Origin: Ilyonectria destructans
Taxonomy: Eukaryota; Ascomycota; Sordariomycetes; Hypocreales; Nectriaceae
Assembly (NCBI GenBank): GCA_020740775.1
Contig: JAHEWK010000013.1
Coordinates: 2,294,001-2,358,000 of the forward strand
Direction: 5' to 3'
Length of the DNA: 64,000 nucleotides
The first letter of the stretch is position 1. Every line of letters begins with the position of its first letter. The notes under the pieces were generated by a model. That model ran no database searches and was not told the DNA's origin. It worked only from the letters and a program-made list of their open reading frames with translations. A program made the position numbers and the translations under genes. Below are positions 10,968-22,643 of the stretch, piece after piece.

Positions 10968-12220
10968 ATGGTGCAGATCAAGCCGTTCAAGGTCGAACAA
11001 TGGATGGACCGGTTCGAGACGACTCCGGGCGTTCTGAACATTGCTGAGACGTGCGCTGCATCGGTTTCTATCGACGACCTGGTCCGTATGTGCAATGACC
11101 CCGCAGCCCCAGGTCCTCTTGACACCAGCATCAAACTCACATATGGCCCAATTCTGGGATCGCAAGCTTTGCGGGAGCGGGTCGCCGCTCACTGCAGTCT
11201 AGATGGGGAGCAGCTCTCTGCCGACAACGTGATCATCACTCAGGGAGCTATTGGAGCAAACTTCCTGGCTCTCTACACTCTACTGGGGCCCGGCGACCAT
11301 GTGGTTTGCGTGTATCCGACTTACCAGCAGCTCTACGAGGTGCCCAGAAGCCTGGGAGCTGAAGTCTCGTTGTGGAAGCTGCAAGCGGAGGACGGCTTTG
11401 TGCCTAACGTGGACGCCTTGAGGAGCCTGATCAAGGAGAACACAAAGGTGATTGCGCTTCGCGACTCATTGCTTGGCGACGAACCAGCTAACAAGACGTC
11501 TGGCAGATGATCATTATCAACAACCCCAACAACCCCACAGGAGTCCCCATCCCGACCAGCATCCTGCAGCGCATTGCGCAGGTGGCTGAGGCTAACGGCA
11601 TCATCCTCTTCTCAGATGAGGTCTACCGCCCGCTGTTCCACGGCGGAGCTGCGGGGCAATGTGAAGTGCCGGCACCAGCAACAACCCTCGGGTATGAGAG
11701 GACGGTCGTCACTGGGTCGATGTCGAAAGGATTTGCTCTAGCTGGCATACGCGTCGGCTGGGTGGCAACCAGAGATGAGGCCATCTTATCGGCCATGGCT
11801 TCGGCCCGTGACTACAACACTATCAGTGTGTCCCAGATGGATGACCAGATTGCGAGCTATGCCCTGTCTCCGGCGGTGCGAGAGCCCCTGGTTGCGCGGA
11901 ATATGACGCTGGCTAGGACCAATGCGAAGTTGCTCAAGCGGTTCGTGGACGACCACGGCTCGGTCTGTTCGTGGGTGGAGCCCAAAGCCGGGACAACGGC
12001 ATTCATCCGATTCAAGAGCCACGGAGAGCCCGTCGACGACGTTGGCTTTTGCATGGATCTGCTCGAGAAGACCAAGGTTTTTTTCTGCCCAGGGTCGCAC
12101 TGTTTTGGCGACGACAAGGACTTTGTAGGCTACGTGCGGATGGGATATGTGTGCGAGACGGAGGTGTTGGAGGCAGGGCTGAAGAAGCTCGAGGGATACG
12201 TCCAAAGATATCTATCATGA
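10968..12220 (+). CDS. PLP-dependent class I/II aminotransferase
   Basis: Two exons, 10968-11447 and 11507-12220, give 397 residues; the 59-nt intron has a GTGATT donor, GCTAAC branch site and GCAG acceptor. The fold-type I pattern is complete: YGPILGSQALRERVA in the substrate-entry region, NNPNNPTG at about residues 165-172, SDEVYRPL near 196-203 for the PLP-phenol contact, and SMSKGFALAGIRVG with the Schiff-base lysine at about 234. The enzyme should be cytosolic, as no targeting peptide is visible. Its N-terminus resembles bacterial and fungal aspartate/capreomycidine-synthase-like aminotransferases, but the substrate cannot be read from sequence. It sits alone between two gene-poor stretches, with no pathway partners alongside, so context gives no function. 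A single intron and long intergenic flanks leave acquisition from bacteria possible. Confidence 0.88.
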
Positions 12221-13650
12221 ATAGAAACCCGCAACCGCGCAGCATACGGTGACATGCCCTGAACGGCACCCTGAACTGTGCCCGCGGCGAGGGCGCATTG
12301 TCGCACATGAAACATTGGCAGCGCGTCAGAGAAAATTGGATGGATGCGGAGCGTCGTGAAAGGCGCGGATCGACGGCACAGGCTCAGAGCTCTCGGCCGA
12401 GGCGTCGTCAGCCTGGTGGAGGTCGAAGGAAATTATTGGGTCGAGACCCAGGGACGTGGCGCAATTAACGTTGCCTCATCTTGTGGCTGGCGGGCGGCGA
12501 CAGGCCTGGGCATGCTGGGACCACCCAATCTGACGCTCCGGGAGGATCAACTCTTGGCGACTCACAAGCTGACAGTGACGGAAGTAGGGAAGTACGGACC
12601 TACAGGTTGTCTGTTGGAGGCTGTGAGGGTGATCCATACCAACCAAACCCTCGAAACTCGGAAAGATTCGATTGCGAAAGACAATTGACTTGGCCAACTC
12701 CACCCGTGCATTGGTGAATGAACCAACATGTTAGTTAAGCAGTGGCGAGGCCGGTGGGCGGTGATGCTCCTTGTCTCCGCGCTGACCGAGGCCGTACGGA
12801 GTACAGGGCCATGTGCCCCGGACATCAGGTCTTGAAGCGATGGAAGTTCGCGCCGATATCAGCACCACATTCAATAACCCCAGCGCCAGTTCTTCTAGTG
12901 CTCCCCGAAGAGGTGCAGTCGTGCACACGTACTACGTAGCACAACCAGATCTTACCTTGCCTCGCCCGCCCTTGCCTCCGGGTCGCACTCATGCCGGCTA
13001 AACGCCCGACTCGCCCCGGCGTTGGCACTGGCGATGACGACGCAGCGCAACCCCTCCGTTCTCCAGGGGCCCACGCGGGCTCTTGGGCGCTAGTAGCCAA
13101 AAGTACACAGCATGGTGTCCTCGGTAGGTGGGAGCTGCACTGAATTGGCTTGCGTACGTATGTACCCTCCTCTGGCGGCTGCGTTCTGTCGTCACCAGCG
13201 GGAACTGCTTGCGCGGCCTTCCATCCATCCTTCCATCCCAGCTCATCCCGTCATCTCCTGTTCTTTGCTCTCGTCGAATTGTTTTTTCTTCCCCTGCGGG
13301 CTCCAATTCTGTACTTTTGTATTCTGCATTCCCGGTTCCCTTGAATTCGTCTCCCATGCTCCACCGTCGTCCTCCCGTTGGGTTTTCTTTCCCACACCTC
13401 CCACTTCCCTGTCCTGTTCTGAGACATCCTTCAGAACCTACTGCATCTCACGACAGGTAACTATTGCAAGCGTCACACCTGGAATTTTGAATCAACCAAA
13501 CCGCTATCTAGTAACACAAACCTTTTGGTATATGTTGTTTTATGGCGAAATAAGGGTGGTTTTGACTTCCTCAACGATTTCCTGAACTGCCCAGCATTCG
13601 CCTTTGGAGTTGAGCTGAGGCCCGGCAACGCTGGTCGCTAGCTCGGTGCC
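12221..13650. other. 1.4-kb intergenic region upstream of the aspartic protease
   Basis: No credible gene; overlapping frames on both strands are low-complexity. It carries GTACGGAGTAC at 12794-12804 and TACTACGTAG at 12930-12939, two palindromic motifs that recur elsewhere in the window. The part from about 13200 to 13440 is strongly CT-rich, typical of a fungal promoter/5' leader. Confidence 0.55.
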
Positions 13651-15160
13651 ATGAAGGCGTGGCTTTTCAGCGCTTCATTGGTCTCGATTTGGCCCGTGGC
13701 GCAGGCCCAGGTCATTCAATGGGACATCCAACATCGCCAGGTCGACCACGACCTAGTCCGTCGATCTTCAACTTTGGAGGAGGTCATTGCGAACAAGAGG
13801 ACCAAGGGAGGTTACTTTGCAACCGTCGAAATCGGCACTCCAGCTCAAAACCTCACTCTGTTGTTGGACACCGGGAGTAGTGACATCTGGGTCCCGTATT
13901 CCAACGCCTCTATTTGCCAAAGCTCAAGGTGCACTCTTGGAAGCTGTATGCAAACCCCCCACATCCCGTATTTCTACCATTTTGCTGACCCCCTGTCTAG
14001 TTGATCCGGATGAGTCCAGCTCTTTCGAAGAAGTAGGAGCCAACCTATTCTCCATCTCCTATCTCGACAATAGTTATGCGAAAGGTGATTATTTTGAAGA
14101 TGACTTCGATATCGGAGGAGCAACAATCAGCAACCTAACCATGGGCCTGGGCATGAAGACGAACATCGCGTTTGGATTGATCGGTGTTGGATATGCTATC
14201 AACGAGGTATCGGTGGACACTGCCGACCAAATGTACCCCAATTTGCCCATCGCCATGCACCAAGCAGGCCACATCAACACCGTCGCCTACAGCCTGTGGC
14301 TCAACGATCTCAACGCCAATACTGGAAGCATCCTTTTTGGTGGAATCGACACGAAAAAATACACTGGCAACTTGACCCGACTCGACGTCCAGCCCGACCA
14401 CAATGTCTACACGCATTTCACCGTGGCCATGACTTCCATAGTCGCCTCCAGCTCAAGTGGTACCGACACACTTACATGCAGCGAACTTCCGATCGATGTG
14501 GTCCTTGATTCTGGGACCACGCTGAGTTACCTCCCCGATGACCTGGCATCTCAGTTGTGGAACGAGGTTGGAGCATACTATGACGCAAACTATGCTATGG
14601 CAGTATTGCCTTGCTCCTATGCAACACACGAGGGCAACTTCACCTTTGGATTTGGTGGTTCGGATGGCCCTGAGATCGTGGTCTCAATGGATGAGTTGGT
14701 TGTTGACCTCACCAACGGATACCAGCCGGAATTTTCGTCCGGAATATACAAAGGCGAGCTGGTTTGCGAGTTTGGTATCCAGAACTACTCTAGCGACGTA
14801 TATCTGTTGGGTAACACCTTTCTCCGCTCCGCCTATGTCGTGTATGACTTGGTGAACAACGAGATTGGTTTGGCCCAGACGGATTTCAACGCCACTGAGA
14901 GCAACATCGTTGCATTCAAAAGCAAGGGTGCCACCATACCGTCATCCACAGCGGCACCAAACCAGAACCAAACAACCAAGGGTTCTTCGGCCACCAGCAC
15001 CGACCTGTCCGCAGCCGATGGATTCCAGACGGATACCAACAGCGACAGCGACAGCGCTGCATCATCTCTGACAGCATGTGGCTCGAGCCTGACGGTTGTG
15101 GGTATTACTATAGCATTCATGCTCGTGGGAGGCGGTGCCTTCTCGAGCAACTTGGCGTAA
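13651..15160 (+). CDS. Secreted, GPI-anchored aspartic protease (yapsin/OpsB type)
   Basis: Two exons, 13651-13945 and 14001-15160, give 484 residues; the 55-nt intron has a GCTGAC branch and CTAG acceptor. A signal peptide (about residues 1-20, ending VAQAQ) is followed by a short propeptide with a dibasic-like NKRTKGG processing region. Both pepsin-family catalytic motifs are present: LLDTGSSDIWVP with Asp about 73 and VVLDSGTTLSYLP with Asp about 268. The C-terminus has a long Ser/Thr/Asn linker and a final hydrophobic stretch of about 20 residues preceded by small residues, as expected for a GPI anchor. Proteins of this type act at the plasma membrane or cell wall and process secreted or wall proteins. 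Several N-glycosylation sequons (NLT, NFT, NYS) are visible. Confidence 0.93.
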
Positions 15161-15663
15161 TGGCTTCGAGGGAGATTCATTGTATCATTTCTGCATTCAC
15201 GGAGCGGGAGCATTTGGCGCTTGACGGGGATTGATTGACATGGGCTGATCTTTTGGCGGGGCGCATTCATGGATCGGGGCGTTAGCACAAAACGGCAATG
15301 GGATGTGTTGGCCGTGAAAATACCAATGACGATAAGACGAGTTAGACACAGCCTGTTTCCTAGAGGAGAGGAGTTAGATACCTATTGACAAAGACACGGG
15401 ACCGTGCTGAACATTACCTAAATCTATTGAATATTGCAAGGCTGAACTATATACTCGAAGCCTTCTCACATTTCGTGACAGGGGATGGATGGGGACGCTG
15501 GAGGGATAAATTGGGTGTTAGCCCAGCGCTTTCCAGGGGACGCGGATGCACGTGCGGGCGCGACTCCTGCTAATCCCGAATGGAAGAAAAAAGTTTCCCA
15601 ATGGGCCACAGAGAATTAGCAACCATCTCCCGCATCTTCCTTGTCGGAGTCCAATACCGCACA
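15161..15663. other. Intergenic between protease and MEF1
   Basis: About 500 bp holding the 3' region of the protease gene and the promoter/leader of MEF1. Two extra in-frame ATGs (15580 and 15601) lie here and could extend MEF1. No other feature seen. Confidence 0.5.
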
Positions 15664-18197
15664 ATGAGGGCATCTGGGGTCGCCAGATGGCTCAATTGCC
15701 GTCTGCTGTCAGGCGCCCAGCAGATCAGCTGTGGCAGCCGCCAACTTAATGTCTCTATTACTGTTCCCGCCTTGGAATCCCGCCGAGCCTTCAGCCAGAC
15801 GATGCTGCGTCCCACCAGCGCCGCCCAGGAAGCGTAAGCGGATCCCAATGTGCTCCAATCGACATGCTACTTTGCTAACTTCGTCTTCCGCAGTCTGAAG
15901 AAGGCCCAGGAGGATGCTGCCGGCTTGACTGTCGAGTCTGTCGCCGCCAACATGAACCCCGAGGAGGCCAAGCGACTGTCCCGAGTCCGCAACATCGGTA
16001 TTGCTGTACCGTCTCCCAAACCGCGCAACGTCGCCACCCCACTGACCCAAAGCGACAGGCACACATCGACAGTGGCAAGACGACTGTCACTGAGCGAGTT
16101 CTGTTCTACACCGGCCGAATCAATGCGATCCACGAGGTTCGAGGCAAGGATGCGGTCGGAGCCAAGATGGATTCTATGGACCTCGAAAGGGAAAAGGGTA
16201 TCACCATTCAGTCCGCAGCCACTTTCTGCGACTGGAAGAAGGTGGAAGACGGCAAAGAGGAAACCTATCACTTCAACTTGATTGATACGCCCGGTCACAT
16301 TGACTTCACCATTGAGGTCGAGCGAGCTCTGCGAGTTCTCGATGGTGCCGTTATGATTTTGTGCGCCGTTAGCGGTGTGCAGTCTCAGACCATCACCGTG
16401 GACCGACAGATGAAGCGATACAATGTCCCCCGCCTCTCCTTTATCAACAAGATGGACCGAATGGGTGCCAACCCCTGGAAGGCCGTCGAGCAGATCAACT
16501 CCAAGCTCAAGTTCCCCGCCGCCGCTATCCAGATCCCCATTGGTGCCGAGGACGAGTTCCAGGGTGTCGTTGATCTAATCAACATGCAGTCTATGTACTT
16601 CGAAGGTCCCCGTGGTACCAAGGTTCGCATTTCCGATCAGATTCCCGGACCCCTTCAGGAATTCGCCAAGGAAAAGCGACAGGAACTCATTGAGAAGCTC
16701 GCCGATGTTGATGATGAGATGGCCGAGCTCTTCCTTGAGGAACAGGAGCCCACCAACCAGCAGATCAAGGATGCCATTCGCCGCTCTACCGTCGCCCGAA
16801 AGTTCACCGCCGTCATGATGGGCTCTGCCCTCGCCGACAAGGGTGTGCAGCCGATGCTCGACGCTGTTTGCGACTATCTCCCGAACCCCTCTCAGATTGA
16901 AAACATGGCCCTCGACAAGTCTCAGAACGAGAAGTCTGTCCAACTGGTCCCCTACAACTCCCTGCCCTTCGTCGGACTTGCCTTCAAACTTGAAGAGAAC
17001 AACTACGGACAGCTCACCTACATCCGCGTTTACCAGGGCAAGCTGTCCAAGGGAACCTACCTGTTCAACTCCCGAACCGACAAGAAGGTCCGAATTCCCC
17101 GTATTGTTCGCATGCACTCCAATGAGATGGAGGATGTCGCCGAGGTTGGTGCTGGCGAGATCTGTGCCGTCTTTGGTGTCGACTGTGCTTCCGGTGATAC
17201 CTTCACTGACGGTGGTCTCCCTTACACCATGTCTTCCATGTTCGTTCCCGATGCCGTCATGTCGCTTTCAATCAAGCCCAAGCGAAGCGGCGATGCCGAC
17301 AACTTCAGTAAGGCCATGAACCGATTCCAGCGCGAGGATCCCACCTTCCGCGTCCACGTTGATGCTGAGAGTGAAGAGACCATCATTTCCGGCATGGGTG
17401 AATTGCATCTCGAGGTCTACGTCGAGCGTTTGAGGCGAGAGTACAAGACGGACTGCTCCACTGGTCAGCCCCGTGTTGCCTACCGTGAGACCATCTCCCG
17501 ACGCGCCGAGTACGACTACCTCTTCAAGCGACAGAGTGGTGGTCCTGGTGATTTCGCCCGTGTTGCTGGCTGGATCGAGCCCAACGACAAGCCCGACGAG
17601 AACCACTACGAGAGCCAGGTTGTTGGTGGCCATATCCCCGACAAGTTCCTCACTGCCTGTGCCAAGGGTTTCGAGGCCGTTACCGACAAGGGTCCTCTTC
17701 TGGGACACCGAGTTATTGGAGCTAAGATGATTGTGAACGACGGTGCTACTCACGTCACTGATTCTTCCGATTACTCTTTCAACCTGGCCACTCAGATGGC
17801 GTTCCGCAAGGCGTTCCCCGAAGCTGGTGGCCAGGTCCTGGAGCCCCTCATGAAGACGACCATCACGGCTCCCAACGAGTTCCAGGGCAACATCCTGATG
17901 CTCATGAACAAGCGAAACGCGACCATCCACGACACTGATGTTGGAAGCGAGGACTTCACTCTCATCTGCGACTGCAGTTTGAACGCCATGTTTGGCTTCA
18001 GCTCGCAGCTTCGTGCCGCTACTCAGGGCAAGGGCGAGTTCAGCATGGAATTCAGCCACTACGCCCCGGCCCCTCCTCATCTGCAGTACGTTCTCCCCCA
18101 CCAAATTAATGATTGAAACAAGATGACTGACCAGTTCTATAGAAAGGAGTTGGTGGCCAAGTACCAGGCCGAGCTTGAGGCTAAGCGAACTAAGTAA
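15664..18197 (+). CDS. MEF1: Mitochondrial translation elongation factor G1
   Basis: Four exons, 15664-15833, 15894-16005, 16059-18085 and 18143-18197, give 787 residues; introns are 60, 53 and 57 nt. It is the mitochondrial translocase GTPase that moves tRNA and mRNA through the mitoribosome. Exon 1 encodes an Arg/Ser-rich presequence ending near [10 protein letters not shown]. The GTPase core shows G1 AHIDSGKT (about 95-102, created by splicing exons 2 and 3), a switch region [12 protein letters not shown]3 DTPGHIDF near 170 and G4 NKMDR near 224, followed by the EF-G domains through the C-terminal [10 protein letters not shown]. The last exon supplies only 18 codons ([17 protein letters not shown] after the split codon). 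The start at 15664 is chosen because the presequence is compact there; ATGs at 15601 and 15580 are in frame and cannot be excluded. Confidence 0.95.
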
Positions 18198-18561
18198 GGT
18201 GTTGAAGGCGTAGAAGGGAAAATGGCCTTTCGCACGGAGTGATGCGAAGGCGAAAAGAGACACTCTTCATACGGCGTCATGTTGTAAAATACGTACGAGA
18301 TGATGTACGACTTTGTACCATATTGCCATCTAGTCACTAGACGGTGGCATCAAGATGTTTGACGACACAATAGACGGGGTCAGAATGGAGAAAAACCAGG
18401 AAGCCCGGTAATGATGGCACAAGGAAAAGAGATGGATGAAAGAATCCGACATGTATAAATTATACAATCTCCTCTGGAATCAATTCCCCGATTTTTGACA
18501 AGCTATCCAATTTTCTTTTTTACTTGCTACAGACCATGAGTCCAATTACTCCAGAGACAAT
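18198..18561. other. Convergent 3' region of MEF1 and LYS12
   Basis: The two genes end tail to tail with 364 bp between stop codons. The stretch is AT-rich near 18450-18530, as expected of 3' UTRs with polyadenylation signals. No other gene is visible. Confidence 0.6.
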
Positions 18562-19689
<1,128 letters not shown>

Positions 19690-19824
19690 GGTGGGCGCAA
19701 TTGATGTGGTTGAGCGGTTGCAGAAGTTTTGTATGGGCCGAGGACCGGAGCTCAGCTTTGGAGTCGTGCGTCGGCAGGTTTGGCGGGCGGGTGGGGATAT
19801 TTCCGGGGTTGGCCAAAAAAAAAA
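19690..19824 (-). other. Open ATG-less leader in frame with LYS12, possible non-AUG presequence
   Basis: Reading upstream of the LYS12 ATG in the same frame, 45 codons are open back to a TGA at 19825-19827, with no ATG. The 39 codons nearest the ATG contain seven Arg/Lys, many Ser/Thr/Pro and no Asp or Glu. Segments include ARQTCRRTTPKLSSG and FCNRSTTSIAPT. This is the composition of a mitochondrial targeting peptide. A CTG at 19753-19755 has A at position -3 and could initiate a 22-residue extension. This is an inference; the region may simply be leader RNA. Confidence 0.35.
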
Positions 19825-22643
19825 TCAAAAATCGCTAACTCAACTCGGTCGTTTTCGTGAATGGCGGAACGGCGGATCAAACTTCAGCATCACGGCGCGG
19901 TTGAGTTTCGAGCATACTATACAGCAGCTTGAATGCGCGATATACTATGATGTAATACGCAGGGATTATCCGGGGCCATTTTCTAGAATCATCATTGTTC
20001 TTCTAGCTCGTCCAGGGCGGACGGACGTGGGCTCGGGACTCATGATTTGAGCTATACACAGGTCTGGAAATGACCCGAGCTCCCGTCACACTCAAGCTTC
20101 ACCTACCATTTCACACCACTTCCCCTCACACCCGATTTCGCACTTGTGACTTCGTCACGCTATTCTTCAGCGGCGATCAAAACGGTACACCGTAGTCAGG
20201 TACCTCGAAGGCCTAGTTTAGGCCATCACGCCTGCGCTGTCAGGCCATCTAATTTCGTTAGTGGGCAATAGTCACGACTTGGCCTGGCCTGGTCTTCAAC
20301 CAAGAACTTGCCCCAATCAGCCGTCATTCAACGGGTTCTCGCAAATGATTCATAGCAAGGACTTTGGCCGGTCTGTTGCCCATGCTCCACACGTACGACC
20401 TTGAACTCAGATCCAGAGAACAGATCGGTCTCATTGACTCGAAATCGCAGGGTGTCCAGCTGAAGTCAAACGAAACATGTCTGACGTAAACCAGAGCGCA
20501 GTGCACTCGCACGTGTGATATCTTGCGGCCCAACCTGGAGCGGATGGGGAGGGGGCAGACGAATGGCGCGGAATAATGTGAGAGATGAGATAATTAACTT
20601 GGGAGGGAGCATCGCGTAAAGCGAAGACTGTAATCTAGACGCCTGGACGGAATCCCCAGACTTGAGAGGGTGTGGTGACCAAGATGGTGATGGAATAGCA
20701 CATTTGATTGGCCTAGAACCCGTCGAATTGACGATTCGAAACCTAGGCATTCATAGGTGTTCGGTCTTCGAGACATAAAACGCGCCGATGTACTACGTAG
20801 GCCTGCTGGAGAACCCCGTTGCTACAGGCGGTGGGTGGATGCAGTATGTCCGGGAAAAGGGGGGCGATTAACCGGGTGACGCTTGCTGGAGATGAGAGGA
20901 TCTCGGAACCCAGGGCGGATGAACCAGCCCCGTCGGCTTGATCTACGCACATACGTTGGAGTGAGAATGTCCCTGGCCAGTTTGATGCCATCCATGTTCG
21001 ACATTTAGGCCTATTTGGTCGTCCAGTTTCGTACATAAGTAAGCACAGGTCTGGAGGTCCGAGGACTAATGCAGATGGGGGTCCTTATTTTGGACGTGCA
21101 TCATGCATGATCCTTTCAAAGGGGGGCTTCTTTGTTCTCAAACGTGCCCGAGATGGACTTGACGTTTGGACCACATTGCTTCAGGCTGAGGCGCCAGCCA
21201 GACAGCAACTAACAAGGCGTCTCAGGCTCGCTCTCTCCGTCTCAGCATGGCATTTCGTTCCCCGTATGTTCGGTCATCAGCGATGCCTGGTCGCTCGGCT
21301 CTGTTAGCTGACTGGCCGACTGGCGGACGCCATCGCAGCGGCGGTGGGATTTCCTCATGATAATTAAATGGCTAGACTTAGACGGGCGGGATCCATCCTG
21401 GGCCTCATTTCGAATGATCTCGTTCAGAGCAGCCCAGAGCAGCGCGAGCCAATGGGCCACGACTTGCACGCTTGAACCATTGCATACCGGCGCCCCCTCT
21501 GGCCCCATCTATCGTCATTACATTTGACCCAGGCCTGTCGAGGGCTTGTCGAGGTACTTGGCCCTGGAGGAGTAATATGCCTGGACACGAGGTACCGTCC
21601 CGCCGCCCCGCAGCCTGGCCCGGCCGTCGCCTGCCTCGATTCCGAGGCCAACGGCTAATATGGCTTGTCTGCTTTGGGTACAATGGGCCCTGGAGAATGG
21701 GAGCATCTCATTTACCTGGGTAGGCTGGGCCGCTGTCCATCATCACTTGGTTCCCGAGTCCAAGCCGGGTAGCTACAGGTACATGTCACTTTCTGGTCAA
21801 GTCCGCCGCCCCCTTGAAGATGCCTGGCGTGTACGGAGTACGTAAAGTAAGGTAGCTACTATGCACGAAGTACAGGAAGAAGTACAGAACAATCAACGCA
21901 ACTCGGTACGCATGCGCTGTGCAGAGTGCCCCCTTTCATGTCATCCAGTAGAATGCGCAATGAATCCTCGTCTTCGTCAGCTGTGCTTCTACACGATGTC
22001 CTGGGCGCATCTCGTCTCAAGCAAGATACGTGGCATTGTTGGCTTCCACAGCCATTTCGTCCCGTGCGCGTGCCCCCTGCGCCAACTTTCTTTGCTGTCC
22101 GCTCCGCATCAGGTTGCACGGGTCCACCAGGTACCTGGGGTGCCCGCCAAAGACCCAAAGCTCCCCCCCTACAAGCTCCCCCCTAGAGGGGCCCCCTTAT
22201 TTTTCTGGAACAGCACTACAGTGCAGCAGGTTCCCTTCCGCGACCCATTACCACCGCACCTCAAGTGCAGAGTGCTGCTGTGCCTGCACTACCGGGCCAC
22301 CGAAAAGTACCCCGTGGACGCCAGGTACCTGGATCCCTGGTAGCCCTGGGCCCTGGGACTCACTGGCGGAACGGTTGGCCTTATCCCACCCCGTGGACGA
22401 CTCCACGGCGGCATGTGCCTCCTGTGGCTCTCCGCCAGCGCCGCCTCAAGCTCATAACCAGGCGTCTCAACCCATCTTCAATCCCTCCACCATCACCACC
22501 ACCACCAGATCTGCCCTCACTCTCTTGCTTTGCTGCTGGGCGCGACCTCTGCGGATCCCACGGCCGCCAGCCTCCAGGTCTTCCCTCGGACTGAACCTTC
22601 TCCCCTCCTCCATTCAGTTGTCGTTCCTGGATCCTCAGCCACC
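19690..22643. other. 2.95-kb divergent intergenic region
   Basis: It separates the divergent LYS12 and disordered-protein genes. No supported gene: the longer frames (21861-22343 and 22030-22647) are Pro/Ser/Cys-rich, lie in the GC- and CT-rich leader side and have no family signature. Recurrent palindromes occur: AGGTACCT at 20198-20205, TACTACGTAG at 20791-20800, GTACGGAGTAC at 21831-21841, and CCAGGTACCTGG at both 22127-22138 and 22321-22332. An A9-A10 run lies near 19815. Confidence 0.6.

Noticed and set aside
21861..22343. 160-codon frame on the plus strand
   Set aside because: Pro/Cys/Ser-rich, overlaps another open frame in a different phase (22030-22647), typical of GC-rich leader DNA.
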